64,000 bases of DNA from Salinisphaera sp. Q1T1-3 (lineage in GTDB: Bacteria > Pseudomonadota > Gammaproteobacteria > Nevskiales > Salinisphaeraceae): the NCBI RefSeq assembly GCF_003602005.1, contig NZ_QZWD01000014.1:33518-97517 (forward strand), in the 5' to 3' direction. Below the pieces are notes generated by a model. The model ran no database searches. It was given only the letters and a program-made list of their open reading frames with translations, and was not told the origin of the DNA. The position numbers and the translations under genes were made by a program. Below are positions 44,415 through 54,550 of this stretch, piece by piece (the stretch's first letter is position 1; each line of letters begins with the position of its first letter).

Positions 44415-45887
44415 TCATGCCGCACGCTCCGATGCAATGTGGCGCTGCGCACGGGCGACCGCGTCGCGATCAACGGCCTCCGCACCGGCCTGTGAGGCCT
44501 CGACTTCCGCCCGATCCCGCAGCTTCTTGGCCGCGGAGATGCGCACCAGCACCGGCTGCGCCTCGACATGATCGGCCAGCAACTGCTGGGCCTCGGCTTC
44601 CCAGGGCATCGTTTCGCCCCGCCCGTCGGCACGCGCTGGCGTGGCATCGACCTGGTCCATGTCCGCAGCCAGCGGCAGAATATGAAACAGCGCATCGAAC
44701 AGTGCGTTGCATACTTCCTGAACAAGCCAGACGGCCCCGGCATACCCCATGAAGGGTGTGCCGGTCGCGCGTCGGATGACGGCGCCGGGAAACGAGGCCG
44801 GGATATAGATCGCCCGCACGCCGTTTTCGGCCATGTACATGCGCTCGTTGTAACTGCCGAACACGATCAGCGGCTGGCGGTCACGAATCGCCTCGGAAAC
44901 CGCCTCGTTGTCCGGCTTCACGCCGGGACGACGCGCGAAGGCGAAGTGACATGGCAGCCCCATTTCCTCTTCGAGAAAATGACGCACGCCGCGCGCATAG
45001 GTCTCGTTGGCATGAATGCCGAAGCTGGCAGTGCCGAAGAAATCCTGGGTGACCGAACGCCACAGGTCCCATAACGGCTTGATGGTCGTGTGCTTTTCCT
45101 GCTCGATGAACGGTTCGGGATCGAGTTCGAGCACCTGCCCCAGCGCACGCAGGAATTTCGTCGTGCTGTGCATGCCGATCGGGGCCTGCAGGAACGGCAC
45201 ATCGAGCGCCTCGCACAGCTGCCGGCCGAATTCGCGGTACAGGCAGACGTTGGCTTCCGCCTGACCGAGCTCGGCGATATCCGCCAAGTGCTCGCCCATC
45301 GGGAAGACCATGTTGACCTCGGCGCCGATCCCCTCGACGAGCCGCTTGAGCTCGGCGATGTCGGAGGCCGAATTGAACATCCCGTAGATCGCGCCGATGA
45401 GATTGACGCGCGGCCGCTCGTCTTCCGCGCGTGCTTTCCGGCGAACGCGCTTGGGCCCGAACTCGGTCCACAGCCAGACCAGCGCCCGGTCGGCGCTCTG
45501 CCACTGATCCTCGTCGATCGTGCGCGGCAGGAATCGCTTCAGGCCGGTGCCCTCCGGGGTGACGCCGCCGCCAATCATCTCGGCGATGGAGCCGGTCACG
45601 ACGACCGACGGCAGATCGGGATCAAGCTGCTCGTGGGCACGCCGCATCGCGCCTTCCGTACCCTTTTCGCCGAGCTCCTCCTCGGACAGGCCGGTGACCA
45701 CGATCGGCAGTTCGTGCGGTGGCAGACCGTCGGTGTAATGCAGTACCGACGTGACCGGCAGATTTTCACACCCGACCGGGCCGTCGATGACGACCTGCAG
45801 GCCCTTGATGGCAGTGAATACGTATACCGACCCCCAGTATCCGCCGGCGCGGTCGTGATCGAGGACAAGCGTCTGTTGCGCGTTCAT
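44415..45887 (-). CDS. bchZ: Chlorophyllide a reductase subunit Z
   Basis: 490 residues from ATG at 45887 ([19 protein letters not shown]). Nitrogenase-like subunit with cysteine in [20 protein letters not shown] and [19 protein letters not shown]. With BchX and BchY reduces ring B of chlorophyllide a. The start overlaps the bchY stop. Confidence 0.97.
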   Translation of the reverse strand: MNAQQTLVLDHDRAGGYWGSVYVFTAIKGLQVVIDGPVGCENLPVTSVLHYTDGLPPHELPIVVTGLSEEELGEKGTEGAMRRAHEQLDPDLPSVVVTGSIAEMIGGGVTPEGTGLKRFLPRTIDEDQWQSADRALVWLWTEFGPKRVRRKARAEDERPRVNLIGAIYGMFNSASDIAELKRLVEGIGAEVNMVFPMGEHLADIAELGQAEANVCLYREFGRQLCEALDVPFLQAPIGMHSTTKFLRALGQVLELDPEPFIEQEKHTTIKPLWDLWRSVTQDFFGTASFGIHANETYARGVRHFLEEEMGLPCHFAFARRPGVKPDNEAVSEAIRDRQPLIVFGSYNERMYMAENGVRAIYIPASFPGAVIRRATGTPFMGYAGAVWLVQEVCNALFDALFHILPLAADMDQVDATPARADGRGETMPWEAEAQQLLADHVEAQPVLVRISAAKKLRDRAEVEASQAGAEAVDRDAVARAQRHIASERAA

Positions 45888-47524
45888 CAGCCCAGATCCT
45901 GCGTCTCGGCCGAAGCTGCACGACGCTTGAGCTTGTCGAGATGCCGGCGCTGCTTGGCGCGGAATTTCGGCCGATCGCCGGGCACCTTCTGCCATATGCC
46001 GGCGGCATGCCCTTCGCCGACACCGTCGAAAAAGGCACGCATGGCATCGAATCGTGTCTTGTTGCCGATCGCGTTGTTGATCACCGGGGCAAGCGACTTC
46101 GCCCCGGCGGCCCCCATCAACGGCCGCGCCGAGATGAGATTGGTGAAATAAAGCCCCGGAATCGCCAGCTCCTTGGCTTTCTGGACAACCGGCGTGGTGC
46201 CGATGGCCAGATCCGGCTGGAATTCGTGGATCGCGCCGACATCGGATTCCAGCGAGGCCCGATAGACCACACGCACCCCTCGGTTTTCCAGCCACTCGCG
46301 ATCCGGCTCCGACCAGACCGTCCGCGGACAGGCCGTGCCGACATATCGGACATCGGCCCCTGCCTCGATCAGCAACCGCGCCACGAGCAGCTCCGAGCCC
46401 TCGTATCCGGACATCACGATACGGCCGTCGATCGGCGCCTCGATCAATGCCTGACGAATGGCCGGCAGACAGGCGGTCTGAGCCGCCGCAATGTCATCCT
46501 CGGCGATACCGCAGGCGCGGCCCACTGCTGCCAGCCAGTCGCGTGTGCCGTCGACGCCGACCGGCGCCGAGGCGACGACCGGGCGCCCAGCCGTCTCGAA
46601 CTCGCGTACCGAGGCCGTGTAATGCGGATGCACCGCCGCCACGGCTGCGCAGTCGAGCGCGGCATAGAGCTCGCGCCACTCGCGGGTCGGAACCGCTGGC
46701 CCAGCCGCCAGATTCATCGGGGCCAACAGGGCATCGATGGTCATCGGGTCGGCCGGAAACATCTCGCCGAGCAGGGTCACGGTCGGACGCTCGGCCTGGC
46801 CGTCACGCGGCGGCGCCACCGGGCCGTGCTCGGCCTCGCGGCGTGCATAACCGAGCATCGCGCCGGCGAGCACGTCCTTGGCCTCGGCATGCGTCGGCAC
46901 GCCGAAGCCCGGCACATCGATGCCGATGATGCGTACGCCCTCGATCTCGTCGGGCAAAAGCTGGAGCGGCACGCCGGAAGCCGTCGGCACGCACAGATTG
47001 ATGACGACGACCGCATCGTACTTGTCGGGATCGGCGAGCTTGAACACGGACTCGCGGATATCCTCGAACAGCTTGCCGGTCACCAGCGTTTCGGAATCGA
47101 ACGGCACGTAGCCGACCGTGCGACGGGCGCCGTAGAAATGCGAGGTGAAGGTCAGGCCATAAACGCAGCAGGCCGAACCGGACAGGACGGTGGCGGTACG
47201 TCGCATGCGCAGGCCGACGCGCAGCGAGCCAAACGCCGGGCACATGCCCTGCGGCTGGTCGTGCGGGCCTTTCGGGTAATCCTGCGCATACCGGGCGAGC
47301 GTCTCCTGCTTGCCGGCGGCACGCGCAGCATCAGCCAACGTATCGGCACCGGCGTGACACCCGAGACCGTTGCCCTGGGTGGCGGCCACATTGATCCGCT
47401 CGACCCCGGCGGTCGTCTGCGCGCGCGTCGACGCTTCTGGCATGCCGGCATTATCGAGCGGCGTACGCGCGGCGTCGTCGTAGGCGACCTCGGCTGCCTG
47501 GCTTCGACGATTATCGGCGCTCAT
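45887..47524 (-). CDS. bchY: Chlorophyllide a reductase subunit Y
   Basis: 545 residues. Cysteines in [30 protein letters not shown] and [11 protein letters not shown] fit Fe-S cluster binding of the nitrogenase-like YZ protein. The first 45 residues are variable. Eight bases separate its start from bchX. Confidence 0.97.
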   Translation of the reverse strand: MSADNRRSQAAEVAYDDAARTPLDNAGMPEASTRAQTTAGVERINVAATQGNGLGCHAGADTLADAARAAGKQETLARYAQDYPKGPHDQPQGMCPAFGSLRVGLRMRRTATVLSGSACCVYGLTFTSHFYGARRTVGYVPFDSETLVTGKLFEDIRESVFKLADPDKYDAVVVINLCVPTASGVPLQLLPDEIEGVRIIGIDVPGFGVPTHAEAKDVLAGAMLGYARREAEHGPVAPPRDGQAERPTVTLLGEMFPADPMTIDALLAPMNLAAGPAVPTREWRELYAALDCAAVAAVHPHYTASVREFETAGRPVVASAPVGVDGTRDWLAAVGRACGIAEDDIAAAQTACLPAIRQALIEAPIDGRIVMSGYEGSELLVARLLIEAGADVRYVGTACPRTVWSEPDREWLENRGVRVVYRASLESDVGAIHEFQPDLAIGTTPVVQKAKELAIPGLYFTNLISARPLMGAAGAKSLAPVINNAIGNKTRFDAMRAFFDGVGEGHAAGIWQKVPGDRPKFRAKQRRHLDKLKRRAASAETQDLG

Positions 47525-47532
47525 TCTGGGCC

Positions 47533-48552
47533 TCAGACCTCGTCGTAGACGACTTCGAGCGAGGGTTTGTCGACGACGTTGACGCCGCGCATGTCGGCTT
47601 CGGTCGCCGGCTCGAGCACCACGTTGCGACCGACTTCGTCCCCCTTGAACAGGCCGAGCAGCGCATCGTGCTCGAGCGGCGTCGGCAGCACCGGCGGTGC
47701 ACTGGCCACATTGCGACCCAGTTCATCGAACATGTCGGCCCACTGGCCACCGGGATAGCCGATGATCTCGTAGTTCGCGCTCTTGGACCGGATGTCGTCG
47801 TTGGCGGGGATCGAGGACAACAGCGGGATGCCGACCTGCTCGGCGAAGGCCGCTGCCTCGCCGGTGCCCTCGTCCTTGTTGACCACCATGCCGGCCACGC
47901 CGACGTTGCCGCCGAGTTTGCGGAAATACTCCACCGCCGAACAGACGTTGTTCGCCACGTAGAGCGACTGCAGATCATTGGAGCCGACGACGATGACCTT
48001 CTGACACATGTCCCTTGCGATCGGCAGCCCGAAACCGCCGCAGACCACATCACCGAGGAAATCGAGCAGGACATAGTCGAAATCCCACTCGTGGAAGCCC
48101 AGCTTCTCGAGGGTTTCGAACCCGTGGATGATGCCGCGTCCGCCACAGCCGCGGCCCACATCCGGCCCGCCCAGCTCCATGGCATACACGCCGTCGCGCT
48201 TGAAACAGACATCACTGATGCTGATCTGCTCCCCCGCGGCCTTCTTGGCCGACGAGGTCGCGATGATGGGCGGACAGGCCCGACCGCCGAACAGCAGCGA
48301 CGTGGTATCGGATTTCGGATCGCAGCCGATCAGCAGCACCTTCTTGCCCTGCTGGGCCATCATGTACGACAGATTGGCCAGCGTGAAACTCTTGCCGATC
48401 CCACCCTTGCCATAGATCGCGATGACCTGGGTTTCCTTGGTGGCGGGCTCGGTCGACGGGGCATCCGGCTCCACGCCAGCTTCATCGCGCAGCTGGCGCT
48501 TGAGCTGGTCGACGGAAAAAGCGGCACTTGCGGTCTGGTTGCGGGTGCTCAT
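47533..48552 (-). CDS. bchX: Chlorophyllide a reductase iron protein
   Basis: 339 residues. Walker [21 protein letters not shown]; cluster cysteines in DVGRGCGGRG and [12 protein letters not shown]. Electron-donating ATPase of the BchXYZ complex. Overlaps bchC by ATGA. Confidence 0.97.
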   Translation of the reverse strand: MSTRNQTASAAFSVDQLKRQLRDEAGVEPDAPSTEPATKETQVIAIYGKGGIGKSFTLANLSYMMAQQGKKVLLIGCDPKSDTTSLLFGGRACPPIIATSSAKKAAGEQISISDVCFKRDGVYAMELGGPDVGRGCGGRGIIHGFETLEKLGFHEWDFDYVLLDFLGDVVCGGFGLPIARDMCQKVIVVGSNDLQSLYVANNVCSAVEYFRKLGGNVGVAGMVVNKDEGTGEAAAFAEQVGIPLLSSIPANDDIRSKSANYEIIGYPGGQWADMFDELGRNVASAPPVLPTPLEHDALLGLFKGDEVGRNVVLEPATEADMRGVNVVDKPSLEVVYDEV

Positions 48553-49502
48553 TGCACGGCTCTCCAGTCCAGGATCGTTTTGATGGATTCAGGGTCTTCG
48601 AAAGCGGCGCGATATGCCGTGGCGGCATCACCGGCACCGTGTCGATGCGAGATCAGGCCGTCGAGCGATAGAAGACCGCGCTCGACGAGTCGAAGCGTGC
48701 TTGCCATGTCACTCGGCTGCCATTCCGCGGCGATGCGGATACGCGCCTCGCGCATGAAGGCCGGCGCGAAAGCGAATCCGACACGTCCCGGGTAAAAACC
48801 GGCCAGCACGACTTCGCCTCCGTGGGCGAGTTTCGGCACGATCGAATCGACAACGGCGGCATCGCCGCTGGCATCGACAACGCAGACGTAGCCGGTCGTC
48901 TCGTCGTCGGCCGGGTCGCAGACCGTATAGCCTTCGTGGTCCGTGCGACGCCGCGTCTCGTGTTCCCACACGCGCGGGCCCGACCCGCCCAGCGCGAGAC
49001 AGAGCCGCGCGACGAGACGCCCGACCACACCGTGGCCGACGATCAGATCCGGCAGCACCGGCGCGCTGTCGCTGCCCTGCGGGTGCAACGCATGATGGGC
49101 AGTCGCCGCCAGGGCAAGCAGCACACCGCGTTCGCCCAGATCGTCTCCGATGGGCGTGACGCGGGCGGCCGGCACGACCACCCGCGAGGCGGCCCCGCCG
49201 AACAGGCCGTGTGCGCCGACGAAGCCTCTCGACCCCGGCACGAACACCGTCCGGCCGATCCATTCGGCGGCACCAGCGCCGGCATCGGAGACGACGCCGA
49301 CCGATTCGTAGCCCGGCACAAGCGGATAGGCCAGCCCGGGGAAGTGCGGCATGCGGCCGTCATAGAGCAGTCGTTCGGTCCCGGTGCTGATACCCGAAAA
49401 CCGGATATCCACGACCAGATCCATGTCGCCGGGCGCATCGAGACCCAGCTCGCGCACGGCCAGCGTTTCGGGTCTGTCGATCACGACTGCGCGACTATTC
49501 AC
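48549..49502 (-). CDS. bchC: Bacteriochlorophyllide a dehydrogenase
   Basis: 317 residues from a GTG at 49502, preceded by GAGGAAAGGGA. Medium-chain dehydrogenase-like: GTERLLYDGRMPHFPGLAYP, LVPGYESVGVV, GHGVVGRLVARL and FEDPESIKTILDW are BchC markers. Oxidises the 3-hydroxyethyl group to 3-acetyl. First bch gene after crtEF in the crt-bch-puf superoperon. Confidence 0.95.
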   Translation of the reverse strand: MNSRAVVIDRPETLAVRELGLDAPGDMDLVVDIRFSGISTGTERLLYDGRMPHFPGLAYPLVPGYESVGVVSDAGAGAAEWIGRTVFVPGSRGFVGAHGLFGGAASRVVVPAARVTPIGDDLGERGVLLALAATAHHALHPQGSDSAPVLPDLIVGHGVVGRLVARLCLALGGSGPRVWEHETRRRTDHEGYTVCDPADDETTGYVCVVDASGDAAVVDSIVPKLAHGGEVVLAGFYPGRVGFAFAPAFMREARIRIAAEWQPSDMASTLRLVERGLLSLDGLISHRHGAGDAATAYRAAFEDPESIKTILDWRAVQ

Positions 49503-49573
49503 GTCCCTTTCCTCGCATGGGCCGGCGGCGGCGACACGGCTGAATGGTGGCTGTATAAAACTCCCTTGAGCTG

Positions 49574-49601
49574 AAACTACACCGGGCAGGACCCAAGTCA
49601 A
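49574..49601 (-). promoter_or_regulatory. Possible bchC promoter overlapping crtF 3' end
   Basis: Minus-strand TTGACT (49601-49596) and TAGTTT (49579-49574) with 16-nt spacing, about 72 nt before the bchC GTG. In other purple bacteria bchC has its own promoter near the end of crtF. Weak -10, so tentative. Confidence 0.35.
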
Positions 49602-50782
49602 TAACCGTCCGTCGCTGCCGTGCGGTATGCCTCCAAAACCCCCGCCAGCAAAGGATTCGGCGGCCGCAGAACCCGGACCCCGGCAAAGCCCGCATGCCCC
49701 AGCAATCGGCCGAGTTCGGCGCGGTCGCGCGCCCGCCCCTGGCCCATCGCCCACAGGTAGAAACCGAAATAGGCCGCCCCGATCGCGGCCCCACCCGGCG
49801 TGTCGGCCATGGGCTCCGCGATGATCAGCCGGCCGCCGGGCCGAAGTGCGGCATGGGCTCGACGCAACAACGCGGCAACGGTTTCATCCTCGTGGTCGTG
49901 CAGGATCCGTACGAAGGTCACGAGATCCTGCGCCGTCGGCCAGGCCATGTCGTGCATATCGCCACCGAGACAGGCGATGCGCCCGGCCTGCGGCATCTGC
50001 GCGAGCCGCTGTTCGGCCTGTGCTGTCACCGAGGGCAGATCGAGCACCGTGGCCTGCAGCCGCGGCCAGCGCGCTGTCACGTGTTCGGCGAACACCCCGC
50101 TGCCGCCGCCAACGTCGAGCATCGCGCGCACCGCCGACAGATCGCAGCTGGCCAGGACCTGTTCCGCAATCATGGCCTGTGAGTCGGCCATGAGCTGTGT
50201 ATAGGCGGCCGTTCTCTCGTGCTCCGGAGACGCCCCCGGGGTCTCGGCGTAGGCCCAGAAACGATTCAGGGCGCTTGGCGCATCCCGGTGCCGAAGCCGG
50301 GCCACGGGATCGGCAAGATCGGCATACAACGCCCGATGATGACGCACCATGGCGGCCACTGCCGGATTGCCGTGGGCCGCGGCACCCAGGCCGGCGAGCG
50401 CATAGCGCCCGTCGCCAAGCGCCTCGACCAGATCGAGACTGGCCGCCGCCGCAAGCAGACGCGCCATGGCATCAGGATCCAGATCATCGTGGGCTGCCAG
50501 GCCGGCGGCGGTGGCCGGGCCCTCGAAAAGACGGGCAAACAGATCGAGCTCGACACAGGCAACCAGGACCTGCGAATACACGAACCCGGCGCACAGATCG
50601 AACAATGCCCGGGTATTGCGGCGAGCGATCGGCCGCGTCAGCCATCGACGCGCCGCAGCACGCTGAAAGGTCGGGTCCGCGAGTCGCCGGTTGCGCCAGG
50701 CGAGCCAGGCGACACGCCACGCAATACGCCAGCGCTGCCAGAAACCCGGCCAGAAACCCGGCTTGTCCGTCGTCGGTTTCAG
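49598..50782 (-). CDS. crtF: Hydroxyneurosporene O-methyltransferase
   Basis: 394 residues if translation begins at a CTG at 50782 that overlaps the crtE stop (CTGA); no ATG/GTG/TTG occurs near, and the nearest upstream GTG (50866) would overlap crtE by 88 nt. Methyltransferase features: MLDVGGGSGVFAEHVTARW (SAM site), ATVLDLPSVTAQAEQRL, and RILHDHEDETVAALLRR. O-methylates the 1-hydroxyl of acyclic carotenoids. Confidence 0.88.
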   Translation of the reverse strand: MKPTTDKPGFWPGFWQRWRIAWRVAWLAWRNRRLADPTFQRAAARRWLTRPIARRNTRALFDLCAGFVYSQVLVACVELDLFARLFEGPATAAGLAAHDDLDPDAMARLLAAAASLDLVEALGDGRYALAGLGAAAHGNPAVAAMVRHHRALYADLADPVARLRHRDAPSALNRFWAYAETPGASPEHERTAAYTQLMADSQAMIAEQVLASCDLSAVRAMLDVGGGSGVFAEHVTARWPRLQATVLDLPSVTAQAEQRLAQMPQAGRIACLGGDMHDMAWPTAQDLVTFVRILHDHEDETVAALLRRAHAALRPGGRLIIAEPMADTPGGAAIGAAYFGFYLWAMGQGRARDRAELGRLLGHAGFAGVRVLRPPNPLLAGVLEAYRTAATDGY

Positions 50783-51648
50783 GCGGCGGGCTCGGCGGCA
50801 AGGCCGGGAAAGAAATGCGCGGATTCGTTGACGATGCGCCAGCGCAGCGTGGCCGCGCCCGGACACTCGGGCACGCTCGCGACCATCTCGGTCATCAGCG
50901 CATCGAAACGCGTCCGCGCGGCGGCGATGCCGTAAGTCCGCGCTGCACTCGGCCGGCCGAGCCGATCATCCTGCCCCCGCGGCTTGCCGAGCGCCTCGCT
51001 GTCCTGTGTGACATCGCGGATGTCGTCGACGATCTGATAGGCCTGCCCGATACGATCGCCGAGTTGATGCCAGGGGCGCGGATCGTGCCCGGCCGCCGCA
51101 GCGCCGAGCATGGTGGCCGCCCCGAACAGGGCCCCGGTCTTGGCGCGATGATAATCCTCGAGCGCGATCTCGCCTTCACATTCCATGGCTTGACCGGCCA
51201 CGATGCCGTGCGGCATGCCGACCGCCTCGCTCAACAGCCCGACGAGCCCGGCCAGACGATCGGCCCGGTTCGCTGCGCCGGCCGCGAGTGTCTGAAACGC
51301 CGCGACGATGAGCGCATCGCCGGCAAGCACGGCCAACGGCTCGCCGAACGCCTGATGAATGGCCGCGTGGCCGCGTCGCGTCGCCGCATCATCAAAGCAG
51401 GGCAAGTCGTCGTGGACAAGCGAGGCACAGTGCAACAGTTCAATGGCTGCTGCGGCACCGTCGCTCACGGCCGGGCAATCCTCGCCGCAGGCACTGGCCA
51501 CCGCCAGACATAGCCGCGGTCGCACGCGGGCGCCGCCGGAGAACACGGCGTGACGCGTGGCCGCCGCCAGACCCGAGGGGCAATCGGCATCTCGGCCGAC
51601 GGCCATCGCCTGCGCCAGCGCTGCTTCGATTCGACTGTCACTGTCCAT
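50779..51648 (-). CDS. crtE: Geranylgeranyl diphosphate synthase
   Basis: 289 residues. First Asp-rich motif HDDLPCFDDAATRRG and second motif YQIVDDIRDVTQD of polyprenyl synthases; GGARVRPRLCLAV at the substrate site. Makes GGPP for carotenoids and for the bacteriochlorophyll tail. First gene of the minus-strand superoperon crtE-F-bchC-X-Y-Z-puf. Confidence 0.95.
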   Translation of the reverse strand: MDSDSRIEAALAQAMAVGRDADCPSGLAAATRHAVFSGGARVRPRLCLAVASACGEDCPAVSDGAAAAIELLHCASLVHDDLPCFDDAATRRGHAAIHQAFGEPLAVLAGDALIVAAFQTLAAGAANRADRLAGLVGLLSEAVGMPHGIVAGQAMECEGEIALEDYHRAKTGALFGAATMLGAAAAGHDPRPWHQLGDRIGQAYQIVDDIRDVTQDSEALGKPRGQDDRLGRPSAARTYGIAAARTRFDALMTEMVASVPECPGAATLRWRIVNESAHFFPGLAAEPAA

Positions 51649-51699
51649 CTTGAGATGCCCCCTGTCGGCTGGTCGTCGCAGGCGCCGGGCCCGGTTTCG

Positions 51700-51729
51700 A
51701 GGTTAGGCGGCAGCCTCGTCGAGCGTCAA
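51700..51729 (-). promoter_or_regulatory. Candidate crtE promoter
   Basis: Minus-strand TTGACG (51729-51724) and TAACCT (51705-51700) with 18-nt spacing, about 55 nt upstream of the crtE ATG. Would drive the crt-bch-puf superoperon. Confidence 0.4.
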
Positions 51730-51988
51730 CGCCGCCCGTCCGGGCTGTACGGCGCCCATCGGCCAAGGCAACCTAGCCGCCATGACGACGATCTGCCCGA
51801 TGCGCGCCAGGGCCTGTTGATGTTTCGTGCGAGTCCGCGCCAAGTGCTGTTCTGCGGCAAGACGAGGCGTCGCACGCGCCGCGCAGTCATGCTGCGCCAG
51901 CGTGCTGGAACGCTGTATTGCCGTCGTGTTTTTGATTTCGGGGCACTTTTCCCGAAGGGTTGGGCCGCAAATCGCACCCTGCGGCGTT

Positions 51989-52027
51989 GCGAGTCTGGAT
52001 CGTGGCACGCCACGATCGGCGACTCGC
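51989..52027. repeat. Long inverted repeat upstream of crtD
   Basis: GCGAGTC-TG-GATCGTGGC-AC-GCCACGATC-GGC-GACTCGC. Arms of 7 and 9 bp nest into a 39-bp near-perfect palindrome centred about 92 bp before the crtD ATG. A smaller stem GCCGCA/TGCGGC (51964-51985) lies just upstream. Could be an operator for a dimeric regulator or a leader hairpin of the crtDC mRNA. Confidence 0.7.
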
Positions 52028-52099
52028 GCCTTGCCGGACACGATTTGCGGTCTCCAACGCGGCGCTCGAACGAAACATCAACAGTCCCTAGGCAAACCC

Positions 52100-53596
52100 A
52101 TGCCCGATGATACCCCGGTCGTGGTCATCGGCGCCGGCATCGGCGGACTCGTGGCGGCCATCGAGCTGGCCGTGGCTGGTTATCCGGTCCGAATCTTCGA
52201 GGCGGCCGAGACCGTTGGCGGCAAGGCGCGCCTGCAGTACGTCGATGGCCACGCCGTCAACGCCGGGCCGACCGTGTTCACGCTGCCCGACATATTCGAG
52301 GACACGCTCGCCCGCGCCGGCACGTCTCTGGCCGACGAGATCGAACTGCGACAGGCCGAGGTCCTGGCGCGACACGCATGGGTCGACGGCAGCCGGCTCG
52401 ATCTGTTCGCCGACACCGAACGATCGATCGAGGCGATCGCTGCCTTTGCCGGATCGGACGAGGCCGCGGGCTTTCGGCGTTTTCGTGCCGATGCCGAACG
52501 CGCCCGCGCCCTGCTCGAAGGCCCGTTCCTGCGGGCCGCCGAACCCTCGACGTGGCGCCTGGTTCGCAGCCACGGGCCGAGCGCCCTCGCCCAGCTCGCC
52601 CGCATCAATCCATACGCCAGTCTCTGGACCGCACTCGGGCGATATTTTCGCGATCCGCGCCTGCGCCAGCTGTTCGGCCGCTATGCGACCTACACCGGCG
52701 CCGATCCGTTCCGTGCCTCGGCCAGCCTGATGCTGATTGCGGATGTCGAACAGCGCGGCGTCTGGCAGGTCGATGGCGGCATGCACGCTCTGGCGGAAAT
52801 GCTGGCCGACGTCGCGCGTCGATGGGGGGTGTCGATCGAATGCAACACGCCGGTCGCGACGATCGACTGCGACGACCACGATCGCGTGGTCGGTCTGCGC
52901 CTGGCCGATACGCGCCATGTCGCGACCCGTCGTGTGATCTCCAACGTCGACACGCACGCCCTGACCGAGGGACGATTCGGTGCGGCCGCACGGCGCAGCC
53001 TCGACAACCGGCGCCGGATGCCGGCCCTGTCCGGTGTGACCTGGTGCGTTGTCGCCCGTACCGACGGCTTTCCCCTCAGCCATCACAACGTGTTCTTCGG
53101 CAATGACTACGCTGCCGAATTCACCGATCTGTTCGATCGACGCCGCCTGCCAGCGGACCCGACGGTCTATGTCTGTGCCCAGGATCGTCCGGCGACGGAG
53201 CACGCCACCGCACCGCCGGACACCGAGCGACTGCTCTGTCTGGCCAATGCCCCGGGCACCGGTGCCGACGGCCTCGGGCCGACCGACGATGCACACGATG
53301 CCTTTCAGGAACGCGTGTTTGGCGTGCTGCGCCGCGCCGGACTGCGCATCACATCACGGGTAACGCCCGTAAGCACCGGACCGGGCGACTTCGCCCGTCG
53401 GTTTCCCGGCTCGCGCGGGGCCCTGTACGGCCCACCGGCCCATGGCGCCCGCGCGCCCTTTGCCCGGCCGACTGCGCGCAGCCGTCTGGCCGGGCTGTAT
53501 CTGGCCGGCGGGGATGTACATCCCGGCGCCGGTCTGCCGATGGTCGCGCTTTCCGGCCAGAACGCCGCGCATGCATTGATGGCTGACGAGGGTTAG
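52100..53596 (+). CDS. crtD: Carotenoid 3,4-desaturase (methoxyneurosporene dehydrogenase)
   Basis: 498 residues from ATG at 52100. Rossmann motif VVVIGAGIGGLVAAIELA, then AAETVGGKARLQYVDGHAVN and GPTVFTLPDIFE; C-terminal FAD motif LYLAGGDVHPGAGLPMVALS. CrtI-like oxidoreductase; the adjacency to crtC and the HHNVFF stretch favour CrtD over CrtI, which is encoded separately at 56685. Immediately followed by crtC. Confidence 0.9.
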   Translation: MPDDTPVVVIGAGIGGLVAAIELAVAGYPVRIFEAAETVGGKARLQYVDGHAVNAGPTVFTLPDIFEDTLARAGTSLADEIELRQAEVLARHAWVDGSRLDLFADTERSIEAIAAFAGSDEAAGFRRFRADAERARALLEGPFLRAAEPSTWRLVRSHGPSALAQLARINPYASLWTALGRYFRDPRLRQLFGRYATYTGADPFRASASLMLIADVEQRGVWQVDGGMHALAEMLADVARRWGVSIECNTPVATIDCDDHDRVVGLRLADTRHVATRRVISNVDTHALTEGRFGAAARRSLDNRRRMPALSGVTWCVVARTDGFPLSHHNVFFGNDYAAEFTDLFDRRRLPADPTVYVCAQDRPATEHATAPPDTERLLCLANAPGTGADGLGPTDDAHDAFQERVFGVLRRAGLRITSRVTPVSTGPGDFARRFPGSRGALYGPPAHGARAPFARPTARSRLAGLYLAGGDVHPGAGLPMVALSGQNAAHALMADEG

Positions 53597-54550
53597 ATGA
53601 CGTTTCCGTATTTCGATCGCCCCGTTCCCCACGGCGGCTACAGCTGGTGGTATATCGATGCCGTGAGCGACGACGGCCGCCATGCGCTGACCGTCATCGT
53701 ATTCATCGGAAGCGTCTTCTCCCCCTACTACTACAACGCTCGTCGTTTCAGGCGCACCGCCGCGGCGCTGGATCATTCGGCGTTCAACGTCGCGCTCTAC
53801 GGCCCGAACCGGCGCTGGGCGATGACCGAACGTGATCGCAATGCGGTGACACCGCGCCCGGACAGTCTCGCCATCGGCCCCAGCCGGGTGCACTGGGACG
53901 GGCAGGCACTCACGCTCGACGTCGCCGAACGCGGCAGCCCGTTACCGCGACGCGTGAGCGGCCGCATCGTCGTTCGCCCCGATGCTCTCACCCCCGAGCC
54001 ATTCGCGCTCGATGCCGAGGCACGCCATCTCTGGCATCCGCTCGCGCCGCAGGGCGATGTCACGGTCACGTTGCAAAACCCGGGGCTGCAATGGTCCGGT
54101 CGCGCCTATTGCGATCACAACCGCGGCACGCGACCGCTGGAAGCGGATTTCAATCGCTGGCAGTGGGCCCGCATGACGACCGGCAAGCGTCGCTCGCGCA
54201 TCGACTACGACGTGGTCATGTGCGACGGCACGACGCGTGGCCTGGCGCTTGCCGTGGACGCGCACGGGCAGGTCCAGGGCGATGCCCCCCAGCCGGCCTG
54301 GCACGCGTTGCCGCCGACGCGCCTGTGGCGCGTACCACGCGCGATCCGCAGCGAGGCCGCGCCCAGCGTCACGCGGACGCTCGAGGACACCCCGTTCTAT
54401 GCCCGCTCCGAGATCGTGACCGAGCGCGAAGGCGCGCCAGCACACGGCGTGCATGAGTCGTTGTCGCTCAGCCGTTTTTCGGCGCCCTGGGTTCGGACGC
54501 TGCTACGTTTTCGCATGCCGCGCGTGGCCGGCCGATCCGCCGATCGTTGA
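53597..54550 (+). CDS. crtC: Carotenoid 1,2-hydratase
   Basis: 317 residues starting directly after the crtD stop. Markers: FDRPVPHGGYSWWYIDAVSD, FSPYYYNARR, and CDHNRGTRPLE near the centre. Adds water to the psi end groups of acyclic carotenoids (neurosporene/lycopene), feeding CrtD and CrtF. Confidence 0.94.
   Translation: MTFPYFDRPVPHGGYSWWYIDAVSDDGRHALTVIVFIGSVFSPYYYNARRFRRTAAALDHSAFNVALYGPNRRWAMTERDRNAVTPRPDSLAIGPSRVHWDGQALTLDVAERGSPLPRRVSGRIVVRPDALTPEPFALDAEARHLWHPLAPQGDVTVTLQNPGLQWSGRAYCDHNRGTRPLEADFNRWQWARMTTGKRRSRIDYDVVMCDGTTRGLALAVDAHGQVQGDAPQPAWHALPPTRLWRVPRAIRSEAAPSVTRTLEDTPFYARSEIVTEREGAPAHGVHESLSLSRFSAPWVRTLLRFRMPRVAGRSADR

Larger units (their letters stand above)
51649..52099. 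promoter_or_regulatory. Divergent crtE-crtD spacer
   Basis: 451 bp without a convincing gene. It holds a candidate crtE promoter (51700-51729) and two adjacent hairpins near crtD (51964-51985 and 51989-52027). No TGT-N12-ACA (CrtJ/PpsR) site was found by eye. Local composition is less GC-rich around 51920-51960. Confidence 0.6.
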
